This document shows positions 20,634 through 28,883 of a stretch of 64,000 nt of DNA, in pieces. Source of the stretch: an uncultured bacterium (GTDB lineage Bacteria; Verrucomicrobiota; Lentisphaeria; Victivallales; UBA1829); contig CACZEK010000008.1 in NCBI GenBank assembly GCA_902780135.1, forward strand, positions 39,554-103,553. Reading direction: 5' to 3'. The notes beneath the pieces were generated by a model. The model was not told the origin of the DNA. It was given only the letters and a program-made list of their open reading frames with translations, and did no database searches. How positions within the stretch are numbered: the first letter of the stretch is position 1; every line of letters starts with the position of its first letter. The translations under genes and the position numbers were made by a program.

Positions 20634-20684
20634 CCGGAAACGACTTCTCAAACACACAACATACACAACACAAAGGACAGCAAA

Positions 20685-22535
20685 ATGAACCAGGAACAGC
20701 CCATCAAATCGCCCGAACAGCTCGCGTCCGAACTCGCGCCGAACGCGGACATCGTGGAGCACATCACCCGGAACCGCGCGGAACTGCGGCGCATCTTCGA
20801 CCGGACGGACAAGCGTCTGGCGGTCATCGCCGGGCCGTGCTCGATCCACAACGTGCCCGCCGCGCTGGAATACGCGGAGAAGCTCGCGAAACTCTCGGAA
20901 CGCGTCTCCGACGAGGTCAAGATCGTGATGCGGTGCTATTTCGAGAAGCCGCGGACCACGCTCGGCTGGAAGGGGCTGGTGTACGACCCGGACCTGGACG
21001 GCGGCAGCGACATCGCGCGCGGGCTGGAGCTCGCCCGCAGGCTCCTGCTGGACGTGTCGGCGTACGGGCTCGGCACCGCGACCGAACTGCTCGACCCGGC
21101 GATCGCGAACTACCTCGCCGAGCTCGTTTCGTGGGCGGGGATCGGCGCGCGCACGACGGAATCCCAGACGCACCGCCAGCTCGCCAGCTCGCTCGACATG
21201 CCCGTCGGGTTCAAGAACAGCACCGACGGCAACCTGCAGATCGCCGTGGACGCGATCTGCGCCGCCCGCGCGCCGCACAGCTACATCGGGATCATGCACG
21301 ACGGCCGCAGCGGAATCATCCGGAGCGAGGGCAATCCGTACTGCCACCTGGTCCTGCGCGGGGGCATCTCCGGCGAAAACTATTACGCCGCGTGCATCGA
21401 CGCCGCGCTCCGCAAGCTCGAAAACGCGGGCATCCCGCGCACGGTCGTCATCGACTGCAGCCACGGGAATTCGCGGCGCGACCCCGCCCGCCAGCACATC
21501 GTCTTCGAGGACGTCCTGACGCAGAAGCTCGCCGGAAACGACGGCATCGCGGGCATGATGCTCGAAAGCTGCCTGCTGCCCGGCAAACAGAACCTGATGC
21601 CCGGCGTCGCGCCCGATCCGCGCGTGTCCGTCACGGACGCCTGCATCGGGTTCGAGGAGACCGAGCGCCTGATCCTGAACGCGGCGGAGCGCCTGCGCCA
21701 CGGCACGCCGCACTCCGTGACCGCCGCCAAGCCGCGCGTGGCGTACCTCGGGCCCGCCGGGACGTTCACGCACGAGGCAGCGCGGAAGGTCTTCGCCGAG
21801 ACCGCGGAATACCGTCCGTGCTCCGGCATCCAGAACGTGTTCGCGGCGGTCGAGACCGGCGAGTGCGAGTACGGCTGCGTCCCGGTGGAAAACACCACGG
21901 AGGGCGTCGTGATCGGCACGCTGGACGTGCTGGCGGGGACCACGCTGAAGATCTACGCGGAGACGTCCATGAACATCCACCACTGCCTCATGGCGTCCGT
22001 GCCGAAGGAGAAGATCGGCGTCATCTACAGCCACGTCCAGTCGCTCGGACAATGCCGGAAATACCTCGAACGCAATTTCCCGGACGTCGAGACCGTGGGC
22101 GTCGGCTCCAACGCGCGCGCCGCCGAGTTCGCCGCGCTCAGCCCGAACGCCGCCGTGATCGGCGGGGAGAGCATCGCCGCGCAGTACCACCTGAACATCC
22201 TCGACCGTTCCATCCAGGACACGCCGGACAACCGCACGCGGTTCCTGATCCTGTCCCGCGCGGAAAACACGCTCATGCCGCACGCGAAATGCTGCATCTG
22301 CTTCACCGCGCGCGAACGCTTCGGCGCGCTGCACGACTGCCTGGAGCCGTTCAAAAACGCCGGCGTCACGCTCACCATGATCGAAAGCCGTCCCTCCGGG
22401 TCCGGCTGCTGGCACTACCGGTTCTTCGTCGACATCGAAGGCGCCGCCAACGCTCCGCGCGTGTCCGCCGCGCTCGCCGGGCTGAAGCCGCGCACGGAAG
22501 AGCTGAAGCTCCTCGGCAGCTACCCGGTGCTGTGA
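20685..22535 (+). CDS. Fused DAHP synthase - prephenate dehydratase (with ACT domain)
   Basis: A protein of 616 residues in one intact frame with AAGGAC before the start. Residues ~1-345 are a class I DAHP synthase (AroFGH type) with AGPCSIHN, MRCYFEKPRTTLGWKG and DCSHGNSRRDPARQ, making DAHP from phosphoenolpyruvate and erythrose 4-phosphate. Residues ~350-616 are prephenate dehydratase: VAYLGPAGTFTHEAA, VPVENTTEG, catalytic TRF in DNRTRFLIL, and an ACT domain with ESRP for Phe binding. No chorismate mutase lies between. The fusion joins the first shikimate step to the committed Phe step, so Phe bound at the ACT domain might control both. Its leader attenuator fits this role. Confidence 0.93.
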   Translation: MNQEQPIKSPEQLASELAPNADIVEHITRNRAELRRIFDRTDKRLAVIAGPCSIHNVPAALEYAEKLAKLSERVSDEVKIVMRCYFEKPRTTLGWKGLVYDPDLDGGSDIARGLELARRLLLDVSAYGLGTATELLDPAIANYLAELVSWAGIGARTTESQTHRQLASSLDMPVGFKNSTDGNLQIAVDAICAARAPHSYIGIMHDGRSGIIRSEGNPYCHLVLRGGISGENYYAACIDAALRKLENAGIPRTVVIDCSHGNSRRDPARQHIVFEDVLTQKLAGNDGIAGMMLESCLLPGKQNLMPGVAPDPRVSVTDACIGFEETERLILNAAERLRHGTPHSVTAAKPRVAYLGPAGTFTHEAARKVFAETAEYRPCSGIQNVFAAVETGECEYGCVPVENTTEGVVIGTLDVLAGTTLKIYAETSMNIHHCLMASVPKEKIGVIYSHVQSLGQCRKYLERNFPDVETVGVGSNARAAEFAALSPNAAVIGGESIAAQYHLNILDRSIQDTPDNRTRFLILSRAENTLMPHAKCCICFTARERFGALHDCLEPFKNAGVTLTMIESRPSGSGCWHYRFFVDIEGAANAPRVSAALAGLKPRTEELKLLGSYPVL

Positions 22536-22645
22536 CGCTCCCCGGATCCGTCCGTTTGCCCGGCCTGCCGCGCTCGCGGATACGTTATTAACTCTGCCGG
22601 ACGAAGACCGGGGTCCTGAACCGGCAATAATTCAGAGGATTGTTC

Positions 22646-22674
22646 TTGACATTATTTTACAGTCAGCATATATT
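22646..22674 (+). promoter_or_regulatory. Sigma-70 promoter of the alpha-galactosidase gene
   Basis: TTGACA (22646-22651), a 17-base spacer and TATATT (22669-22674), a near-consensus promoter 76 bases before the start codon. It lies in a ~210-base gap that otherwise shows nothing clear. Confidence 0.85.
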
Positions 22675-22749
22675 ATAGAAAAAACCGGGCGCGGCGCCTC
22701 AGAAGCCGTGCCCGCGACGAGTCAGACAACCTCACATGAAGGAGTTTTC

Positions 22750-24555
22750 ATGAAAGCAACACTCAAAACTCTGTCCATCGCATGCGGACTGGCCGCGGCC
22801 GCTTTCGCAAGCTGCATTGCGGCGGAGCGGAACACTGCGTCCGCATCGTCCGATTTCCACGACTGGGCGCCGACCCCGCCGATGGGCTGGAACAGCTTCG
22901 ACTGTTTCGGGCTCAGCCTGACCGAAGCCCAGGCGAAGGAACAGGCGGAAGCCATGATCAAACTGCTGAAACCCTACGGATGGGATGTCTTTGTCATTGA
23001 CCACCAGTGGTACAACGACAACCAGAAGGGATTCCAGAGCGATGCCCGCCACCAGTTCTCCATGGACGAATACGGGCGGTTCATCCCCGGACCGGAACGT
23101 TTCCCGTCCTCGAAGGACGGCAAGGGCCTGAAGCCGCTCGCCGACTACATGCACGAACGCGGCCTGAAGATCGGCGTGCACCTGATGCGCGGCATCCCGC
23201 GCCAGGCGGTCCGCGAGAACACCAAGGTGAAGGGCACGGACTACCATGCGCAGGACATCGTGAACATGCGCAGCACGTGCCCGTGGAACCAGGACATGTA
23301 CGGCGTGGACATGAGCAAGCCAGGCGCGCAGGAATACTACGACTCCCTCTTCGAGCAGTTCGCGGAGTGGGGGCTTGACTTCATCAAGATCGACGACCTC
23401 TCCCGTCCGTACGCCACCGCCGAGATCGAGGCGATCCGCAAGGCGATCGACAAGTGCGGCCGCCCGATCATCCTCAGCCTTTCCCCCGGCGACACGCCGA
23501 TCCAGAACGGCGAACACGCCGACCGCCACGCCAACATGTGGCGCGTCTCCGACGACTTCTGGGACCGCTGGTCTCCTCTGTACGGGATGTTCGGCCGCCT
23601 GCACCGCTGGGAACCCTACCGCATCAAGGGCTCCTGGCCGGACGCCGACATGCTCCCGTTCGGCATCATCCAGTTCAACCGCAAGACCAATTTCACGCAG
23701 GAAGAGCAGCGCCTCTGCTTCACGCTGTGGTCGATCGCGCGGTCCCCGCTCATCCTCGGCGCGGACATGACCAAGCTCGACGACTGGACGCTGAAGCTCC
23801 TCACCAATAAGGAAGTCATCGCGGTCAACCAGGACAGCGAGAACAACCGCCAGCTCTCGCAGAAGGGCGACCTCTTCGTATGGACGGCGGACGTCCCCGG
23901 CAGCAGGGACAAATACGTCGCGCTGTTCAACGCTTCCACGCCCGGTACGCACAACATCGATTACCAGAAAGCAAAGTATCACAGCATCAAGGTCGGCGGC
24001 TCCGGCGTACGGGAGGCGGAGATCAAGGCGGACATCGGCGGCTCCAAGTCCTTCGCCCTCGCGGTCACTGACGGCGGCGACGGCATCAACTTCGACCATG
24101 CCGCCTGGCTGGAACCGGTCCTCTCCGGTCCCGCGGGAACCAAAAAGCTCACCGAACTCCGCTGGAAGAGCGCGACTCAGGGCTGGGGCAACACGCGCGT
24201 CGGGCAGACCTCCGACGGACGCCAGATCGACGGCATCGGCACGCACGCCGCCTCGGTCATCATCTACGACACTCCGGAAGGCTATGATACCCTCACCGCG
24301 CGCGGCGTCCTCGCCGACGGCATGGAGCGTCAGGGCGGCACGATCGAATTCCTCGTCCTGACCGACGAGGCGTTCGATGTGGAAGTGAAGGATACGGCGG
24401 AAGTCTCCGTGGACTTCGCCGAGCTCGGCATCGGCAAGCGCGCCCGCGTCCGCGACCTGTGGGAAGGAAAGGACCTCGGCACGTTCGAAGGCTCCTTCTC
24501 CCGCGTCCTCAAATGCCATGACGCGGGCATCTACCGCATCACGCCGGCGGACTGA
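22750..24555 (+). CDS. Secreted GH27 alpha-galactosidase with inserted NPCBM-like domain
   Basis: A protein of 601 residues. The start at 22750 has GAAGGAG 6 bases upstream. A signal peptide covers ~1-24. The (beta/alpha)8 domain starts at TPPMGWNSFDCFG, a GH27/GH36 hallmark. The nucleophile Asp lies in LDFIKIDDLS, and the acid/base Asp in GSWPDADMLPFG. After ~residue 420 an NPCBM-like carbohydrate-binding segment (LRWKSATQGWGNTRVG, GIGTHAASVIIYDTP) is followed by a final beta-sandwich piece. It should release terminal alpha-galactose outside the cytoplasm. The gene is monocistronic, with its own promoter and terminator. Confidence 0.9.
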   Translation: MKATLKTLSIACGLAAAAFASCIAAERNTASASSDFHDWAPTPPMGWNSFDCFGLSLTEAQAKEQAEAMIKLLKPYGWDVFVIDHQWYNDNQKGFQSDARHQFSMDEYGRFIPGPERFPSSKDGKGLKPLADYMHERGLKIGVHLMRGIPRQAVRENTKVKGTDYHAQDIVNMRSTCPWNQDMYGVDMSKPGAQEYYDSLFEQFAEWGLDFIKIDDLSRPYATAEIEAIRKAIDKCGRPIILSLSPGDTPIQNGEHADRHANMWRVSDDFWDRWSPLYGMFGRLHRWEPYRIKGSWPDADMLPFGIIQFNRKTNFTQEEQRLCFTLWSIARSPLILGADMTKLDDWTLKLLTNKEVIAVNQDSENNRQLSQKGDLFVWTADVPGSRDKYVALFNASTPGTHNIDYQKAKYHSIKVGGSGVREAEIKADIGGSKSFALAVTDGGDGINFDHAAWLEPVLSGPAGTKKLTELRWKSATQGWGNTRVGQTSDGRQIDGIGTHAASVIIYDTPEGYDTLTARGVLADGMERQGGTIEFLVLTDEAFDVEVKDTAEVSVDFAELGIGKRARVRDLWEGKDLGTFEGSFSRVLKCHDAGIYRITPAD

Positions 24556-24582
24556 GCTTTATCGCCTCATTCAGACAATTCG

Positions 24583-24617
24583 GGCGGTCCTCCCAATTCC
24601 GGGCGGACCGCCTTTTT
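24583..24617 (+). terminator. Rho-independent terminator after the alpha-galactosidase
   Basis: GGCGGTCC and GGACCGCC form an 8-bp stem followed by TTTTT. It lies between convergent genes and may also serve rsmB. Confidence 0.88.
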
Positions 24618-24671
24618 CATCGCATGAATAACGTTTTCTCCGTGCGGCGGAGCCTTCCGTTTCCGTACCCG

Positions 24672-25925
24672 TCAGGCGGGCTTCAGCTTCAGGACGGCGG
24701 AGAAAGCGCCGTCGTGCGTTTCGGAGGGGAAGAGCGTCCGTTCGCGGACAAGGGCAAGCTCGGGATACTCGGAGAGAAGCAGCTGGACGCGCCCGAGGTT
24801 TTCCTCGAACTCGAGGCTGCACGTGGAATAGAGGAGCGTGCCGCCGGGCTTGAGCATGGAGACGGCGCTTTTCAGGATGGCGTGCTGAAGGACGGCGAGC
24901 TCGGAGAGTCGCGTTTTCGAGAACCGCCACGGGACGTCCGGACGGCGGCGGATGACGCCGGTATTCGAGCACGGGACGTCGGCAAGGATGAAGTCGAACG
25001 ACTGCGGCGGAAGCGGGAGCTCGCGGGCGTCGGCGGCAAGCGTCTTCGCCTTCACTCCGGCGCGGCGGAGGTTGACGTTCAGCGTGGAGACGCGTTTCCG
25101 GGAACGGTCCGCGGCGGTGATCTTCGCGCCGGGCACGGCGAGTTCGGAGAGCATGATGGTCTTGCCGCCGGGCGCGGCGCAGAGGTCGAGGACCGCCCCG
25201 GCAGGTTTGGATTCCAGCAGGCCAAGCCCCATGGACGTGGCGGGATCCTGCACGTAGACGGAGCCGTCCCGCAGGAGCGGGTTGTCGAAAAGCCCGGCGG
25301 AGTTTTTCAGGGTGAAAAAGCGGAAATCGCCGGTATCGAAATCGGGTTCGAAGGGTTCGGGGCCGAATTCCGCCAGCAGGGAGACGTCGGCGCCGGGACG
25401 CAGCCGCACCGAAATGGGCGGATTGGACGCGAACTGGCCGAGGATGGCGGCGGCGCGTTCGGCCCCGTAGGCGGCGGTCCAGCGTTCCCGCAGGAGCGGC
25501 GGGCAGTCGGCGGGGATGTGCGCGCGGTCAATGGAATCGTCGCGGACATAGGCGCGGAGGATGGCGTTCACGAACGCGCCTCCGCCGGGTCCGCGGAGTT
25601 TCTTGGCGGTGTCGACGGCGATGTTCACGGCGGACTGCCAGGGAAGCCCGGTCTGGAAGAAGACCTGCGCGGCGGCGAGGGAGACGAGGAGCCGCATCTG
25701 CTGGTTGACCTTGCCCTTCCTGGCGTGCTTGATGAGCAGGGAATCCAGGAAATACTTGTGGCGGAAATACTCGAAGAGAAGGGATGCGACGGCGGCCTTT
25801 GCGGGGAAATCCCCGGCGCGAAGGTCGTCCAGGCAGTCGTCGAGGGAGACGCCGTCATTTTCCCAGGCGGTCAGGGCGGAGAGCGCGTGTTCCAGGATGC
25901 CCTCGGAAATGCGGGATGTCTTCAA
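24672..25925 (-). CDS. rsmB: 16S rRNA (cytosine-5) methyltransferase RsmB/Sun family
   Basis: A protein of 417 residues. The N-terminal ~130 residues are a NusB-like RNA-binding domain (LLVSLAAAQVFFQTGLPWQSAVNIAVDTAKK, split by the fold). The C-terminal Rossmann methyltransferase has the SAM motif VLDLCAAPGGKT, the motif IV Cys in DVPCSNTGVIRR and the nucleophile Cys in LYSTCSLEFEEN. It should methylate a cytosine of 16S rRNA (C967 in E. coli). It is followed by a convergent alpha-galactosidase, and no operon partner overlaps it. Confidence 0.93.
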   Translation of the reverse strand: MKTSRISEGILEHALSALTAWENDGVSLDDCLDDLRAGDFPAKAAVASLLFEYFRHKYFLDSLLIKHARKGKVNQQMRLLVSLAAAQVFFQTGLPWQSAVNIAVDTAKKLRGPGGGAFVNAILRAYVRDDSIDRAHIPADCPPLLRERWTAAYGAERAAAILGQFASNPPISVRLRPGADVSLLAEFGPEPFEPDFDTGDFRFFTLKNSAGLFDNPLLRDGSVYVQDPATSMGLGLLESKPAGAVLDLCAAPGGKTIMLSELAVPGAKITAADRSRKRVSTLNVNLRRAGVKAKTLAADARELPLPPQSFDFILADVPCSNTGVIRRRPDVPWRFSKTRLSELAVLQHAILKSAVSMLKPGGTLLYSTCSLEFEENLGRVQLLLSEYPELALVRERTLFPSETHDGAFSAVLKLKPA

Positions 25926-26062
25926 CGGTAAACCTTTCTGTCGGGGGTGCGGGATGAAAGCGGAGATGCAGGAGTTGTGCTCCGTATCAGATTAATATAG
26001 CACAAAGAAGCCTGAAATGCAACCGCTGAAGGGAAAGTTGCCGGTGCGGAAAAAGGGATCCG

Positions 26063-27931
26063 TCAGTCTTTGTCCGGGGACGTGACCGGGGAAGCAATGC
26101 CGAAAGGCGAGTCAACCGACCCGGACGGACCGGGGAGGATGTTTCCCTGCCTTTTCGCGGTGGCGGATTTGCCGGAGAGCCGGCGGAAGAGAGGTTCCAA
26201 GTCATCGGACGGTGCGGCGCCGGACAGCGCGTCATGCCAGTCGGAAAGGCGCGCGCCGTAAAGCTTCACGAGCCAGGAGCCGTCCGGCAGAGAACGGAAC
26301 GCAGTGCGGAGCGCGCCGAACTGAGCAAGAATGCGGTCCGGGATGCGGCCGTTTTCCGGCGAATCCGGGTCGAGATCGTAAACCGAGCGGACCAGGCGGC
26401 CCATGAGCACGCGCGCATGCTGTTCCGCCGAGAAATAGACGTTCGGCGGATTCGTGTCCGGACGGGAAAGGACCGCGAGGCAGTACGCGTCGGCGCGCGG
26501 CGGCTGCGTCCCGGCGAGGGACGCCTCGGAACGGAGCCGGTCGCCCATTTCCGCGACGGACTCCACAGCGGAGGGCGCGGCGTCCAGCAGACGGCACATG
26601 CCGGAGACCCAGGCGGCGGCGTAGCGGGTTTCAGGCGGAAAGTCGGGATCGGAAAACGCAAGCTCGGCGTCCAGCAGCGGGGATTCGTAGAAGGAATCCG
26701 TCAGGAAGGGGAAGGATTCCGGGGGCAGATCGCCGTAAAGGGCTTTCAGCACGGGCGCGGCGTCCAGCAGGGAACGTTTGTCCGCGAAACGCGGCAGGAA
26801 GACGAGGAGGCAGAACGAGGACATCAGGAAGAGCAGGATCAGCAGGAGCGTGAGGTGCGAGGCGCGGAACGAATGCTTTTTCGAAGGGTCGACGCGCCCG
26901 GCGGGAACGCTGAAGACTTTGCGGGGAGGCGCGGAGGAAGACGGGGCGTCTTTTTCCGGAGCGGCGGGCGACGGCGCGGGACGCATGATGGCGCGAAGCG
27001 CGTCGTTGATGCGCGTGACGACCTGTTTGTACGAGGGGCGCGCGGCGGGGTCGCGGTCCATCATGTCGAGGATGAGGGAGGCGAGCGCGGGGGTGATGTC
27101 GGGGCGGACGAGGTCGGGGGAGACGGGATCGCGCTGCGTCCGCATGTTCACGAGCTCCTGCGTGTCGTCCGCCCGGAACGGCGGTTCGCCGGTCAGCAGG
27201 TGGTAGAAGGACGCGCCGAGGCTGTAGAGGTCGCCTTCGGGGCCTTCCTCGCCGGTCAGGACCTTCTCCGGGCTGACGTACTGCGGACTGAGCCACATTC
27301 CGGAGGGGTCGAGGAACGCGGAGGCGGACTTGCCGGAAACGGCCTGGGAAAGCCCGAAGTCGGAGATCTTCGCGTTGGAATCGAGGTCGAGGAGGATGTT
27401 CGCGGGCTTGATGTCGTGATGGACAACGCCGAGTTCGCGGGCGGCGTCCAGCCCCTCGCAGACGTCGCGGATCCAGCGGCAGGTCTCCATGACCGGGAGA
27501 CGGCCCTTCGCCTTGCGGAGACGGCTTTCGAGCGTGCCGCCGCCCATGTACTGCATGACGATGTACGCGGAACCGCCCCATTCCCCGCAGGAATAGATGG
27601 GCACGACGGCGGGGTGGTTGACCGTGGCGGCGATGCGTGCCTCGTGCAGGAAGAGATCCGGCGAGACGCCCTGCGCGGCGAGGTCCGGATTGAATATCTT
27701 GATGGCGACTTCGCGGTCGAGCGCGATGTCGAGCGCACGGTAGACGACCGCCATGCCGCCTTTTCCCTCGGGCGATTCCAGCAGATAGTTGTTGAACCAT
27801 TTCGGGACGATCAGCTCGAAAGCGCAGGCGGGGCAGTTCACGCGGGAGAAGGGCGGCATCTCGGAGACGTCGAGCTTCTGTCCGCAGCCGGGGCATGCGA
27901 TCTTGATCCTGCGCGGTGTCTGCTCTGCCAT
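26063..27931 (-). CDS. Transmembrane Ser/Thr protein kinase with N-terminal zinc ribbon
   Basis: A protein of 622 residues; the ATG at 27931 is preferred because GGAG stands 11 bases upstream, over a GTG at 27943. Two CxxC pairs (CPGCGQKLDV, CPACAFELI) form a small zinc ribbon. The kinase domain (~48-310) is complete: GKGGMAVVYRA loop, VAIK lysine, HHDIKPANILLD catalytic loop, DFGLSQ. One transmembrane helix (HLTLLLILLFLMSSFCLLVF, ~370) precedes a ~220-residue external domain of unknown type. It is a Pkn-type signalling kinase. The substrate is unknown. It directly follows the WalJ-like gene. Confidence 0.92.
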   Translation of the reverse strand: MAEQTPRRIKIACPGCGQKLDVSEMPPFSRVNCPACAFELIVPKWFNNYLLESPEGKGGMAVVYRALDIALDREVAIKIFNPDLAAQGVSPDLFLHEARIAATVNHPAVVPIYSCGEWGGSAYIVMQYMGGGTLESRLRKAKGRLPVMETCRWIRDVCEGLDAARELGVVHHDIKPANILLDLDSNAKISDFGLSQAVSGKSASAFLDPSGMWLSPQYVSPEKVLTGEEGPEGDLYSLGASFYHLLTGEPPFRADDTQELVNMRTQRDPVSPDLVRPDITPALASLILDMMDRDPAARPSYKQVVTRINDALRAIMRPAPSPAAPEKDAPSSSAPPRKVFSVPAGRVDPSKKHSFRASHLTLLLILLFLMSSFCLLVFLPRFADKRSLLDAAPVLKALYGDLPPESFPFLTDSFYESPLLDAELAFSDPDFPPETRYAAAWVSGMCRLLDAAPSAVESVAEMGDRLRSEASLAGTQPPRADAYCLAVLSRPDTNPPNVYFSAEQHARVLMGRLVRSVYDLDPDSPENGRIPDRILAQFGALRTAFRSLPDGSWLVKLYGARLSDWHDALSGAAPSDDLEPLFRRLSGKSATAKRQGNILPGPSGSVDSPFGIASPVTSPDKD

Positions 27932-27939
27932 GGTCGCGT

Positions 27940-28773
27940 TCACTCCAGCCAGAAGGTTTCAAGCGGTTCGAACTGCGAGGCGATGCGGAACGAGACGTCC
28001 TGCCTTTGAAGTTCGGCGAGGCGGGATTCGGCAAGCTCGGCGACCAATCCGGGGTCGTTGCACTCCTGGCTGAGGTGCGCGAAGACCAGATTGCGCGTGT
28101 TCGGGGACAGGAGTTCGGCGAGCGCCTCCATGGCGTCGGGATTGCCGAGGTGGCCCTGTTTGCCCGCGATGCGGCGTTTGAGCGTGAGCGGGCGCGCCGA
28201 GGCGCGGAGTTTCGCGGGGTCGTAGTTGGACTCCAGCACGAGCAGGTCGCAGCCGCTGAGCTTGGCTTTCGCAAGGTTGGAGACGAAGCCGAGGTCGGTC
28301 GCGAAGCCGATCTTGTGCGCGTGGACCGTGAACGTGAACGCGATCGCGGGCGTGTCGTGCGAAATGGAAAAGGGTTCGATGCGGATGCCGCACAGGTCGA
28401 GCGGGGAGCCGGGCGTGATGAGGATCTTGCGCGCCGGGACCTTGCTGGCGCATTTCGACAGCTCGCAGAACGTCTCCGGGATGAAATAGGCGGGGATGCC
28501 GAGGCGGTCGGAGACGATGCGGCACGCGCTGGTGTGGTCGGAGTGGTCGTGCGTGATAAGGATCGCGCGAAGCGAACACGGATCGACGTTGACGCGTTCG
28601 AGGCGGCACATCAGCTCCTTCGCGGAGAATCCGGCGTCGAGCAGCAGATTGCCCTCCGGGCCGTGGATGACCGAGGCGTTTCCCTTGCTGCCGCTGCCGA
28701 GGATGGTGCAGCCGAAGGCGCGGGATTTGCCGGAAGGCGGATTTGAGGGGGATGGATTCGATGCCGGGGTCAT
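27940..28773 (-). CDS. WalJ/YycJ-like metallo-beta-lactamase-fold hydrolase
   Basis: A protein of 277 residues. The motif TILGSGSKGNASVIHG at the start of the fold, LLLDAGFSAKEL and the metal-binding ITHDHSDHTSA are typical of the YycJ/WalJ branch. Later histidines in GHLGNPDAME and FAHLSQECND complete the site. Members are exonuclease-like enzymes linked to DNA repair or cell-wall signalling. The stop overlaps an alternative GTG of the kinase gene behind it, so both probably share an mRNA. The first ~18 residues are Ser/Pro-rich and the true start may lie further in. Confidence 0.85.
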   Translation of the reverse strand: MTPASNPSPSNPPSGKSRAFGCTILGSGSKGNASVIHGPEGNLLLDAGFSAKELMCRLERVNVDPCSLRAILITHDHSDHTSACRIVSDRLGIPAYFIPETFCELSKCASKVPARKILITPGSPLDLCGIRIEPFSISHDTPAIAFTFTVHAHKIGFATDLGFVSNLAKAKLSGCDLLVLESNYDPAKLRASARPLTLKRRIAGKQGHLGNPDAMEALAELLSPNTRNLVFAHLSQECNDPGLVAELAESRLAELQRQDVSFRIASQFEPLETFWLE

Positions 28774-28883
28774 GAGGGAGCAATAACGGAAAGAGATTGA
28801 AATGTTCTGAAATACTATAGCCTTTTTCAGCGGAAATGCAACCCCCGCGCGCGAAATTCTGTTTCAGGAAACGGATCCGGCGA

